Part shown: in pieces, positions 56,170 to 64,000 of the stretch | How positions within the stretch are numbered: the stretch's first letter is position 1 | Layout of the letters: the number at the start of each line of letters is the position of its first letter | Position numbers and translations under genes: made by a program | NCBI RefSeq assembly: GCF_009712035.1 | Contig: NZ_VILB01000005.1 | Coordinates: 153,091-217,090 of the forward strand | From: Anabaena sp. UHCC 0187 | GTDB lineage: Bacteria; Cyanobacteriota; Cyanobacteriia; Cyanobacteriales; Nostocaceae | Direction: 5' to 3' | Length of the DNA stretch: 64,000 bases | Notes under the pieces: generated by a model | What the model saw: only the letters and a program-made list of their open reading frames with translations | The model's database searches: none | Told to the model about the DNA's origin: nothing

Positions 56170-56956
56170 GATGAAATAGTATTTTGTCTGAATCAGGATT
56201 TACAGGATTTAAGGATGAACAGGATTTAGATTCTCAATTTCTAGGATAATTGATTTTGATACAGAATGATTGGAACAAAGAAATTAGGGATATTTTAGAT
56301 ATGGGTAAAAATAATGATGTTAATAATGCAAAATTTTACTATATATGCGCGGACAGATTCCTACTGATAACATAAGTATAATGTAAATTTCGCGTCTTGT
56401 CAAGTCTTAAAATATTCAAATTCTTGATCAATATATTCATGTTTAATTTCACTAGATTTCTCAGCTTCTAAATATTCTGAGAGAGAGAAATATAGTATTC
56501 ACTTTTGCTAATAATTATTTTCCTATGTCTATAAATTGGTGCTGATAGCGTGACGTTAGCCATTATTTTCCTGAAAAATATAACTAATACTTTATAAATG
56601 CAACAGATTAATTATCTTGAACAAGTTAAAAAATGTGTCTGTTGTAACAAAAATTAACCAATTGTGAGGGGATCAAGATATTACTTGCCCAGTATTAATA
56701 AAAACTTATATAAATTCAGATTGCCATATATATACTTTAGGAAAACGACTGTTCAGAAATCCTGATTAAAAAATATTGCAATAACTTGATTTAGTTGCTA
56801 ATGTGTGTAGGTACGACAGCACTGGTGAATGCTCGGATCATTAGAGAGGTGAAATCAATGAGCTTTATCCATCCTGCCAAAAGTCTTTTATGTTGATTAA
56901 ACAATCCTGACAACGAGGAATTTCTGCTTTCAACAAGCAATAAAGGGGTATTGCAA
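56170..56956. other. Gene-poor, AT-rich intergenic region
   Basis: Nearly 800 bp without a credible gene. It holds an AATCAGGATTTACAGGATT repeat (56184-56228) and a GATAGCGTGACGTTAGCC repeat copy (56544-56565). The minus-strand ORF 56791-57021 has no family features. Promoter sequence for the SDR gene or a small RNA may lie in 56790-57000, where sequence is less AT-biased. Confidence 0.45.
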
Positions 56957-57040
56957 ATGAGCAGAAAAAGTAGCTCGAATCTTGTCACTGAATGGAGATT
57001 TGATTTTTGTTTACCGTTCATTAATCGTCTTCCCTGTTGA
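56957..57040 (+). CDS. Possible leader peptide upstream of the SDR gene
   Basis: This 27-codon ATG frame (MSRKSSSNLVTEWRFDF...) is preceded by AAAGGGG 9 bp upstream, a fair Shine-Dalgarno. Its stop falls inside the stem-loop at 57025-57066. That layout is what a translational leader would look like, but no homologue is known to me and chance is a real alternative. Confidence 0.25.
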   Translation: MSRKSSSNLVTEWRFDFCLPFINRLPC

Positions 57041-57066
57041 TTGCCAAGAAGGCAAAAGGAAGACGA
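57025..57066 (+). promoter_or_regulatory. Two-tier stem-loop in the SDR leader
   Basis: Outer arms TCGTCTTCC (57025-57033) and GGAAGACGA (57058-57066) are perfect. An inner stem TTGCC (57041-57045) / GGCAA (57051-57055) lies within. The structure ends 15 bp before the GGAGGTGA Shine-Dalgarno (57081-57088) of the SDR gene. It could be a regulatory leader or the terminator of a short upstream RNA. Confidence 0.5.
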
Positions 57067-57094
57067 AAAATGAAGAATTTGGAGGTGAAAACCG

Positions 57095-57886
57095 ATGAAG
57101 ATTCAAGGAAAAGTTGCACTCATTACCGGGGCTTCCCGTGGCATTGGTAAAGCGATCGCTTTAGAATTAGCCAAACAGGGCATGAAAAGGCTAATATTGG
57201 TAGCACGCGATCGCCAAAAGTTAACCGAAGTAGCCGCAGAAATCGAAGCTTTGGGCGTAGAAACTACAATCATGGCCTTAGACTTAACTCACTCAATCAA
57301 CGTCAACATCGCCGTAGCCCAACTTTGGCGCACTCATGGACCAATTCATCTACTCGTAAATTGTGCCGGAGTCGCACATCAAAACTCATTTCTGCAATCA
57401 AAACTTCCCCAACTGCAAGAAGAACTCTCCGTCAATTTGTTGGGAATGTACACCCTCACCAGCTTGATAGCCAAACGTATGGTGAGTCAAAGACAAGGGA
57501 TCATTGTTAATGTCTCCAGTCTAATGGGGAAAGTTGCCGCCCCGACAATGGCCACATATTCCGCCACCAAATTTGCCATTGTTGGATTTACCCAGGCACT
57601 ACGTCAAGAACTTGCCCAACACAATGTCCGTGTTATCGCCCTACTCCCTTCCCTCACCGAAACAGACATGGTGCGTGACTTGCAATCATTCCGGGGAGTG
57701 ATCCCCATGACACCCGAACAAGTCGCCCAAGCCCTCGTTATCGGCATAGAAAACGATACCGCAGAAATATTAGTAGGCTGGCAATCTCACCTAGCCGTAT
57801 TATGCCAACGTATTGCCCCGTGGTTACTAGAAATCATCCTGCAACTAGCAACACCCAAAAAACCATTACCTGATGCTGCCGGATAA
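57095..57886 (+). CDS. Short-chain dehydrogenase/reductase
   Basis: This 263-residue classical SDR has cofactor motif TGASRGIG (near residue 12), NCAG (NNAG position), the catalytic Ser in VNVSSLMG and YSATK (Tyr/Lys). VARDRQ after strand 2 suggests NADP preference. The C-terminal tail is hydrophobic (LEIILQLATP). The substrate is unknown; homologues reduce ketoacyl or sterol-like compounds. It does not carry the RGSGR motif of the heterocyst regulator HetN. The strong Shine-Dalgarno GGAGGTGA and the structured leader suggest controlled translation. Confidence 0.9.
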   Translation: MKIQGKVALITGASRGIGKAIALELAKQGMKRLILVARDRQKLTEVAAEIEALGVETTIMALDLTHSINVNIAVAQLWRTHGPIHLLVNCAGVAHQNSFLQSKLPQLQEELSVNLLGMYTLTSLIAKRMVSQRQGIIVNVSSLMGKVAAPTMATYSATKFAIVGFTQALRQELAQHNVRVIALLPSLTETDMVRDLQSFRGVIPMTPEQVAQALVIGIENDTAEILVGWQSHLAVLCQRIAPWLLEIILQLATPKKPLPDAAG

Positions 57887-57950
57887 ATTTCAAATCCTCT
57901 TAATTCCTCTGGAGTGCCTCTGCGCCTCTGCGTGAGAAAAAGTAATTAAT

Positions 57951-59351
57951 TCACTCATGTAAATTACGAGGGGGGATCATTCTCCCCTCATAAAACTCCC
58001 TTTCCAACTGACTTAATTTCCACCATCCTGCACCTAACAACAGAGGGATCAATGTTTCTACCATCACCAATAAAATTGATTTTGTTTCTATCAAAAAAGC
58101 TAATAAAGGACTACTAGCTAAAGCAACAATAGTAAGAACACCACACCAAAATTTTAACTGTTGAACTCTTTTTAAAGCCTGACGACAACTAGCACATTTT
58201 TCTGTATGGGAATGATATCTTTCTAGCAATCCTTCCTTATTCAATAAAAGTGGTGGTAAAGATTCTTCTGGAAATGTTTCCCCATGATATTGATTTACCC
58301 ATTTACGTAACTCAGCCACAAAAGTATCTGCTTTCGTCGCTAGATAAAAGGCTTTATTAAAATTAGCACTACCACCTTGAGCCGCTAAATAACGTTCTTG
58401 ATAATGGAGAAAAATTTGATCATCTTCCAAAACGCCATTTTGTCCAATATGGACATACCAACGAGGGCGAATTTTAATAAAAAATCCTGGTAGTTTAGAC
58501 TTGAACTTAAAAGGAAAACGGGCAATAATCCGACATTCACCTTTGCGAATGGGGACAGCATAAACAACGGTTAAAATTCTGCCTTTTTCCGCATTAATAT
58601 CATGCCACATCAACCCAGGGGCAATAAATGTTGTGGAAAGTTTTCCCGATTGTCCCGCTTTTAATCCTTGTTTCCAAATCCCTTCAAAACCATGTTTTCC
58701 TGATTCAACTATTTCTAATTCTAAGGGTGCAGCATTGGCACGATTCCCCACTGTCAGATGATGGGTAAAGGCAATATGACTAGGATCAAGGATATTTTCT
58801 AATAATGTTAAAGCATCATAAGGAACATCTCTAAAAGTGTTCATAATTACCCATCCATCCGGCGCTGCTTCTATGGGTTCAACTACAGGAACTTTTGTAT
58901 TTACAGCATTCTCTGGATTACCAGCATAGACAAATAATAATCCTTGTCGTTCTGTTGTTGGTAAAGATGGTACACAAGCCCTGGGAGAAGTTTCCGCTTT
59001 TCCATCTGCAACCTGTTGGGGAATTTTTTGACAAGTTCCATCTCCAGCAAAAGACCAACCATGATAAGGACATTCTAATAGTCCCTCTTCATTAATTCTG
59101 CCTTCGGAAAGGGGTGCAAGACGGTGAGGACATTGATCTATAAATACTTGCCAAAATGAGTTTTTTTGATCCCACCAAATCACAATGTCTTTACCCAAAA
59201 GAGTGAAAGGAGTGGGTTTTGATTTATCTAAATCTTGAAGATAGTGAACTGGATACCATGCTTCTGCTAATTGGAAAGAATCGGGGTTATTTCCTCCAGG
59301 TAATATTTCTGTGATAGAATTTTCGTTGAGAAGAGATTGTGTTTGCACCAT
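57951..59351 (-). CDS. Rieske oxygenase, pheophorbide a oxygenase (PaO/Lls1)-like
   Basis: This 466-residue protein has a Rieske [2Fe-2S] cluster motif C74-x-H76 and C94-x2-H97 (CPHRLAPL, CPYHGW). A mononuclear iron site follows (NILDPSHIAFTHH). The PaO domain and two C-terminal membrane helices flank a CxxC (KCASCRQ), the arrangement of the plant PaO/Ptc52/Tic55 group. Such enzymes oxygenate chlorophyll breakdown products or related substrates. The cyanobacterial substrate is not established. It lies 29 bp after crcB on the same strand. Confidence 0.88.
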   Translation of the reverse strand: MVQTQSLLNENSITEILPGGNNPDSFQLAEAWYPVHYLQDLDKSKPTPFTLLGKDIVIWWDQKNSFWQVFIDQCPHRLAPLSEGRINEEGLLECPYHGWSFAGDGTCQKIPQQVADGKAETSPRACVPSLPTTERQGLLFVYAGNPENAVNTKVPVVEPIEAAPDGWVIMNTFRDVPYDALTLLENILDPSHIAFTHHLTVGNRANAAPLELEIVESGKHGFEGIWKQGLKAGQSGKLSTTFIAPGLMWHDINAEKGRILTVVYAVPIRKGECRIIARFPFKFKSKLPGFFIKIRPRWYVHIGQNGVLEDDQIFLHYQERYLAAQGGSANFNKAFYLATKADTFVAELRKWVNQYHGETFPEESLPPLLLNKEGLLERYHSHTEKCASCRQALKRVQQLKFWCGVLTIVALASSPLLAFLIETKSILLVMVETLIPLLLGAGWWKLSQLEREFYEGRMIPPRNLHE

Positions 59352-59380
59352 TTTCTGTATTGATTAATTTTCAATAACTT

Positions 59381-59779
59381 TTAATTTAACATTCTAGCAA
59401 TAATCATCCCTAATTGAACACTGATAATTCCTAAAATTGTACTACCTGAAAAATAACCAGCAGCAGCTAACCAATTACCACGTTGTAACAAGCCAACTGT
59501 ATCTAACCCAAAAGTAGAAAAAGTAGTATATGCCCCTAAAAATCCTGTAGCAACAATCAACTTAATTTCTGGAGAAATCATCGCTGTTTTTTCCATAGCT
59601 AAAGTTGCGAAAAAACCCATTGCTAAACAACCACTAATATTAATAAAAAAAGTTCCATAGGGAAAACCAAAACCAAAGCGGTTTGTAAACCACAAAGTTA
59701 AATAATAGCGACTTAAAGCCCCAGCTATTGCCCCTAAACTAATGGCAATGGGAACACGAATTTCTGCCTGTTGTAACAT
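59381..59779 (-). CDS. crcB: Fluoride efflux channel
   Basis: This 132-residue Fluc channel subunit has four membrane helices. The hallmarks [15 protein letters not shown] and [13 protein letters not shown] (fluoride-path Asn and Phe/Thr residues) are present. It forms a dual-topology dimer in the plasma membrane that exports fluoride. No fluoride riboswitch was recognised upstream (59780-59949). Confidence 0.95.
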   Translation of the reverse strand: MLQQAEIRVPIAISLGAIAGALSRYYLTLWFTNRFGFGFPYGTFFINISGCLAMGFFATLAMEKTAMISPEIKLIVATGFLGAYTTFSTFGLDTVGLLQRGNWLAAAGYFSGSTILGIISVQLGMIIARMLN

Positions 59780-59949
59780 TATTAATCTTTTCTTAAATCG
59801 GCCTCAAACGGAAAACCGTACTTTGGGGATAGGTTTTCATCACTGTACCTCAAAGTTGAACTCGATACAATCAAGGAGTGGCTAAAAGGATGCTGTTGTC
59901 CAGACAAAGTTACAAAAATTAATACAGCACAAGTAGGAGAGTTATCAAG

Positions 59950-60813
59950 ATGGGAAATCAACTGAAAACTGCTATTTTACTAGCTACTCTTAGTGGCTTA
60001 TTGATAGCAATTAGTTATTGGGTGATTGGTGGTACGGGGGGCTTAGTTATCGGCATTGGTTTAGCCGCAGCGACTAATCTATTCTCATGGTATCAATCAG
60101 ATAAGATTGCTTTAGCAGTATATAACGCCCAACCTGTCAGCGCAGCAGAAGCACCAGGACTGTATCACATTGTCCAAAAATTATCTAGCCGTGCCAATAT
60201 TCCCATGCCGGGAGTATACATTGTTCCTAGCCCAACCGCCAACGCTTTTGCTACAGGACGAGATCCCGAACACGCCGCTGTGGCTGTCACTGCCGGGATT
60301 TTAGACATCCTCCCAGAGGATGAATTAGAAGGCGTAATTGCCCACGAACTTACCCACATTATCAATCGTGATACCTTAACTCAAGCGGTGGCGGCTACTG
60401 TGGCTGGGGCTGTTTCCTTCCTCGCGCAAATGCTCAGTTATAGTATGTGGTTTGGTGGCGGTTCACGGGATAATGAAAGAGGTGGCAATCCTTTGGGCGT
60501 ATTAGCTACAGTTATATTTGCCCCCATTGCTGCGACGGTGATTCAGTTGGCTATTTCCCGAACTAGAGAATTTTCTGCTGACGCTGGTGCTGCAAAATTA
60601 ACAGGTAATCCTCGCGCATTAGCTAGGGCTTTGCAACGGTTGGAATCTACAGCTAGACAAATGCCTTTGAATGCTAACCCAGCTTTTGAACCATTATTAA
60701 TTATTCATCCCATTTCTGGGCAGTTTTTGGGTAATCTTTTCTCTAGTCACCCAGCAACTGAAGTAAGAGTAGAAGCTTTATTACAATTAGAACGGCAACT
60801 TATTAGTCGTTAA
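59950..60813 (+). CDS. htpX: HtpX-type membrane zinc metalloprotease
   Basis: The protein has 287 residues. Two N-terminal hydrophobic segments are followed by the M48 active site HELTH (H132, E133, H136), another pair of hydrophobic stretches (VAATVAGAVSFLAQM, LGVLATVIFAPIAATVIQ) and the third zinc ligand Glu in SRTREFSADAGAA. HtpX degrades damaged membrane proteins from the cytoplasmic face. The C-terminal LLIIHPISG...SSHPATEVRVEAL is usual for the family. No heat-shock element was recognised in the 170-bp leader. Confidence 0.95.
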   Translation: MGNQLKTAILLATLSGLLIAISYWVIGGTGGLVIGIGLAAATNLFSWYQSDKIALAVYNAQPVSAAEAPGLYHIVQKLSSRANIPMPGVYIVPSPTANAFATGRDPEHAAVAVTAGILDILPEDELEGVIAHELTHIINRDTLTQAVAATVAGAVSFLAQMLSYSMWFGGGSRDNERGGNPLGVLATVIFAPIAATVIQLAISRTREFSADAGAAKLTGNPRALARALQRLESTARQMPLNANPAFEPLLIIHPISGQFLGNLFSSHPATEVRVEALLQLERQLISR

Positions 60814-60932
60814 TTATCTATCTTTGGTCATAAGTATATTGATAAATCCCCAATTAACTGATGACCAAATTATGATCATTACAGGTGCAATATTCATCCA
60901 CAAGTAAACTTTACCAATAGGATGTGGCAACT

Positions 60933-61313
60933 ATGACTACTAACAATATTGAATCTATAGAAATCGTAGAAATTAGTCTTCATACCAGTGAAAATGGCGA
61001 GACAGATGAAGTTAAGCAGGAAACTACGGCATTATTGGAAGCAATTAAAAACCGCGCCCAAGCTGAAGCGGAATCTGCCGGTACTCTCACCCGTGAAACT
61101 TATTTAAATGCGGTGCGTCAGGCGCGGGAAGCTATTGAAAGAGACAAACTTATTGAGCGGGATCGCTTAGAATATTCTTGGGCGAAAATTCAAGAAGAAT
61201 TAGAGTATAACTGGAATTTACTGTCTAAGGATGTGACAGATTTAGGCGAGAGATTCCAAAATGCTGCTAAGGCTGCTTGGGACGCTTTTAATGCTCCTCG
61301 TGATCAGGATTAA
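60933..61313 (+). CDS. Conserved hypothetical cyanobacterial protein
   Basis: The ATG at 60933 (126 residues) is more likely than the GTG at 60924. The protein is acidic and almost wholly helical: a 25-residue N-terminal tail, then TTALLEAIKNRAQAEAES and a charged helix (NAVRQAREAIERDKLIERDRLEYSWAKIQEELEYNW). It has no membrane segment or catalytic motif. Aromatic residues spaced along the helices suggest a coiled or membrane-peripheral structural protein. It follows htpX by 120 bp on the same strand. Function unknown. Confidence 0.65.
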   Translation: MTTNNIESIEIVEISLHTSENGETDEVKQETTALLEAIKNRAQAEAESAGTLTRETYLNAVRQAREAIERDKLIERDRLEYSWAKIQEELEYNWNLLSKDVTDLGERFQNAAKAAWDAFNAPRDQD

Positions 61314-61730
61314 TAATAACAATATAGCGGTTCTATTTGATTTGTAAACGAATTTTTTTTAACTAACCGCTCCAGGCGCAGAGAGCGCGGAGGAAGAAAA
61401 GAAGGAGATGTTTACATATTATTTAGAATCGCTATATTTAGGGATATGAGACGATTGTATCCCTGATCTGAGAATTGATGGTAAATCTCAAATAAAACCT
61501 GATACAACATCTTCATAGATAAGTTTTTCAGAGATTAATCAAATTTTTATAAGTATATATTTTGCTAAAATAAAAACATAGTGTTCTAGAGATCGAGACT
61601 GAAAATGATTGGTTTCTTGATTTTTGCTGATTTTTTTTCAACTAAAACTACTACAATGACTGTTGATGCTAGATAATGGGAAAGCCTTGACATTTACCCA
61701 ACCTAGCCCGGAACCAAAGAACTAACAACT
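61314..61730. other. 417-bp intergenic region upstream of aspS
   Basis: It contains a GGCGCAGAGAGCGCGGAGG dispersed-repeat fragment near 61376 and otherwise AT-rich sequence. No ORF, tRNA or T-box-like leader was recognised. Confidence 0.45.
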
Positions 61731-63518
61731 ATGCGAACTCACTATTGCGGCGAACTCCGAAAAGAACATATTGGTGAAACTGTTACCTTTTACGGATGGG
61801 TAGACCGTCGCCGCGATCACGGTGGTGTGATATTCTTAGATTTGCGCGATCGCTCTGGTATTGTCCAAATCGTCAGCGACCCCCAGCGCACCCCAGACTC
61901 CTACGAACAGGCTAACTCACTCCGAAATGAATACGTTGTCGCCATCACCGGTACAGTTAGCCAACGTCCCCCAGAATCCCTAAATCCCCGTCTACCCACA
62001 GGCGAAGTCGAAATCTATGCGGATAAAATAGAACTACTCAACGCCGTCCGCAAACAGTTACCTTTCCAAGTTTCCACCGCAGACACGGAAACAGTTCGGG
62101 AAGACTTGCGGTTAAAATATCGTTATTTGGACTTACGACGGGAACGCATGGCGCAAAATATGCAATTGCGTCATCAAGTTATCAAAGCCATGCGTCGCTA
62201 CCTGGAAGATTTAGAAGGTTTTATCGAAATCGAAACCCCCATTCTCACCCGTTCCACCCCCGAAGGTGCGCGAGATTATATTCTTCCCAGTCGCGTGAAT
62301 GAAGGTGAATGGTTTGCTTTACCGCAATCTCCCCAACTATTCAAACAATTATTGATGGTATCGGGAATGGATAGATACTATCAAGTTGCGCGATGTTTTC
62401 GGGATGAAGATTTACGCGCCGACAGACAACCGGAGTTTACCCAATTAGACATGGAAATGAGTTTCATGTCTGAAGATGAAATTATTGAACTCAACGAAAA
62501 GTTAGTTTGTCATATTTTCAAAACCGTGAAAGGAATTGATTTACCTCGTCCTTTTCCTCGGCTTCCCTATGCGGAAGCAATGAACCGTTACGGAAGTGAT
62601 AAACCAGATACCCGCTACGATTTAGAATTAGTTGATGTTTCCGACGTTTTAAAAGATTCCGGTTTTAAAGTTTTTCGAGAAGCTGTTGCTAACGGTGGTA
62701 TCGTCAAAATTCTGCCCATTCCTAACGGTAACGATGCAATTTCTAATGTTCGCATTAAACCAGGTGGAGATATTTTCCGAGAAGCCGCAGAAGCTGGTGC
62801 GAAAGGTTTAGCATATATTCGCGTTCGAGAAAATGGCGAAATTGACACCATTGGCGCAATTAAAGATAATTTGACACCGGAACAAAAGCAGGAAATTTTA
62901 ACAAGAACAGGTGCAAAAGCTGGACATTTGTTATTATTTGCGGCGGCTGATACAGGGACTGTCAATAAAACTTTAGACAGAATTCGTCAATTTGTGGCTA
63001 AGGAATTTAAGTTAATTGCAAAAGACAAAATTAACTTCCTGTGGGTGACAGAATTTCCCATGTTTGAATGGAATGCAGGTGAAAACCGTCTAGAAGCATT
63101 ACATCACCCATTTACAGCCCCTCATCCTGATGATATCAGCGATTTAAAAACCGCCCGCGCTCAAGCTTATGATTTAGTCTTAAATGGGTTTGAAGTTGGT
63201 GGTGGAAGTCTGCGAATTTATCAGCGAGAAGTTCAAGAACAGGTGTTTGCAGCTATTGGTTTATCAACGGAAGAAGCACAAAGTAAATTTGGCTTTTTGT
63301 TAGAAGCTTTTGAATATGGTACTCCTCCTCATGGTGGTATTGCTTATGGTGTAGATCGTTTGGTAATGTTGTTATCTGGAGAAGAATCAATTCGTGATGT
63401 TATTGCTTTTCCTAAGACTCAACAAGCTCGTTGTTTGTTAACAGATGCTCCCGCAAATGTGGACGCAAAACAATTGAAGGAGTTACACGTTGCTTCCACT
63501 TTTAAACCGAAGGTTTAA
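61731..63518 (+). CDS. aspS: Aspartate--tRNA ligase
   Basis: This 595-residue class II synthetase of the bacterial type has an N-terminal OB-fold anticodon-binding domain ([22 protein letters not shown]). The catalytic core has motif 2 ([23 protein letters not shown]), a GAD insertion domain in the middle (residues 295-415) and motif 3 ([13 protein letters not shown]). It charges tRNA-Asp. Whether it is discriminating cannot be judged by eye. Confidence 0.97.
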   Translation: MRTHYCGELRKEHIGETVTFYGWVDRRRDHGGVIFLDLRDRSGIVQIVSDPQRTPDSYEQANSLRNEYVVAITGTVSQRPPESLNPRLPTGEVEIYADKIELLNAVRKQLPFQVSTADTETVREDLRLKYRYLDLRRERMAQNMQLRHQVIKAMRRYLEDLEGFIEIETPILTRSTPEGARDYILPSRVNEGEWFALPQSPQLFKQLLMVSGMDRYYQVARCFRDEDLRADRQPEFTQLDMEMSFMSEDEIIELNEKLVCHIFKTVKGIDLPRPFPRLPYAEAMNRYGSDKPDTRYDLELVDVSDVLKDSGFKVFREAVANGGIVKILPIPNGNDAISNVRIKPGGDIFREAAEAGAKGLAYIRVRENGEIDTIGAIKDNLTPEQKQEILTRTGAKAGHLLLFAAADTGTVNKTLDRIRQFVAKEFKLIAKDKINFLWVTEFPMFEWNAGENRLEALHHPFTAPHPDDISDLKTARAQAYDLVLNGFEVGGGSLRIYQREVQEQVFAAIGLSTEEAQSKFGFLLEAFEYGTPPHGGIAYGVDRLVMLLSGEESIRDVIAFPKTQQARCLLTDAPANVDAKQLKELHVASTFKPKV

Positions 63519-63648
63519 GGTTTGATTATTCCCTCTGCTTTTTTTGCAGGGGGTTGAAATATGATTTTTTTCACGCAGAGACGCGGAGGCACAGAGAAGA
63601 GCGCAAGAGTATGGTATAAAATTTAATATATTGATTGATTTGGAAAAG

Positions 63649-64000
63649 ATGACTATTCCTGATTTTCAAACTATTATGCTCCCTTTATTACAATATGCAG
63701 GTGATGAAAAGGAACATTCTTTAAGAGACGCTATTACATTTTTAGCTGATGTTTTTAATTTAAGTGATGAGGAAAGAAAGGATTTATTACCTAGTGGACA
63801 ACAAGCGGTTTTTGATAATCGCGTAGGTTGGACTAGGACACATTTGAAAAAAGCTGGTTTAGTGGAATCTCCCAAAAGAGGATTTTTTCAAATTACAGAA
63901 CGGGGAAAGGAGATTTTAAGTAAAAATATTACAGCAATTAATGTCAAATTTTTAGACCAGTTTCCAGAGTATATTGAATTTAGAACTACTAAAAAAGATA
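63649..64000 (+). CDS. Mrr-type restriction protein, N-terminal part (cut by window end)
   Basis: The ATG at 63649 (MTIPDFQTIMLPLLQYAGD) opens a frame that runs past base 64000 without a stop, so it is partial (117 codons seen). The sequence fits the Mrr N-terminal winged-helix domain: HSLRDAITFLADVF, LPSGQQAVFDNRVGWTRTHLKKAGLVE and RGFFQITERGKEIL. The nuclease domain should follow outside the window. Mrr enzymes cut modified DNA. A CGCAGAGACGCGGAGGCAC repeat lies just upstream (63572). Confidence 0.85.
   Translation, partial: MTIPDFQTIMLPLLQYAGDEKEHSLRDAITFLADVFNLSDEERKDLLPSGQQAVFDNRVGWTRTHLKKAGLVESPKRGFFQITERGKEILSKNITAINVKFLDQFPEYIEFRTTKKD

Noticed and set aside
56791..57021. Minus-strand ORF of 76 codons in the gap before the SDR
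   Set aside because: No Shine-Dalgarno, no family pattern, irregular composition; the plus strand there looks like a leader region.
57095..57886. HetN as identity of the SDR
   Set aside because: The RGSGR motif of HetN is absent and the length and sequence fit a generic SDR.
59780..59949. Fluoride riboswitch before crcB
   Set aside because: The conserved GGNGATGG and CTGATG elements of the motif are not arranged correctly; only a stray GATGAAAACC was seen.

Overview
The window is a chromosomal segment of a cyanobacterium, most likely a filamentous, possibly heterocyst-forming one (Nostocales). Supporting features are roughly twenty GCGATCGC (HIP1) octamers, photosynthesis genes (petM, ycf39, ndhH), a kinase-GUN4 fusion, a SpkB-type pentapeptide kinase, DevB/DevC-type exporter subunits, an SLH-OprB iron-uptake porin, and many short dispersed repeats of the kind common in Nostocales. 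No rRNA or tRNA gene was recognised. The genus cannot be fixed from the sequence alone.

Layout. 1-6.7 kb: the end of a Uma2-type gene, a CSP41-like RNA-binding SDR, then a polysaccharide block (GT4 glycosyltransferase, priming sugar transferase, gmd, fcl) that makes and uses GDP-fucose, and a folate cyclo-ligase. 6.8-8.9 kb: a Septu-like defence pair (ABC-type ATPase plus HNH nuclease) whose nuclease gene carries an in-frame TAA. 8.9-21.6 kb: mostly housekeeping genes: exported beta-carbonic anhydrase, JAMM protease + MoeZ-type E1-rhodanese, a response regulator, pdxA, petM, ycf39, NAD kinase, a degraded histidine kinase, Xaa-Pro aminopeptidase, rsmH, ndhH. 21.6-25.9 kb: an accessory island with orphan antitoxin-like genes, an ATPase overlapping a PIN-like nuclease, and a DUF4365-like protein with an unassigned C-terminal domain. 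Direct copies of a hairpin repeat flank most of it.

26-46.9 kb: leuS, a DUF4351 protein, a DnaJ-like protein with no J domain, a complete TRAP transporter, sigG with its anti-sigma gene and a near-ideal ECF promoter, an L,D-transpeptidase, a ComFB protein, an M23 peptidase, an AEC transporter, devC/devB without devA, a SpkB-like kinase, hemL and hisIE. 46.9-57 kb: a palindromic repeat element, the porin with a likely Yfr1 sRNA pairing site over its Shine-Dalgarno, two unknown genes, acs, a second accessory cluster (two PD-(D/E)XK-like proteins, an antitoxin and a truncated PIN toxin), a MITE-like element and the kinase-GUN4 gene. 57-64 kb: an SDR with a structured leader, a PaO-like Rieske oxygenase, crcB, htpX, a small conserved protein, aspS, and the start of an Mrr-type restriction gene cut by the window edge.

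The most interesting items are the ATPase/PIN-like pair (22.8-24.8 kb), the interrupted Septu-like pair (6.9-8.9 kb), the tandem PD-(D/E)XK operon ending in a repeat-truncated PIN toxin (53-54.5 kb), the J-less DnaJ, the SigG promoter and the Yfr1 site. All functional statements are inferred from motifs read by eye. No database search was run.
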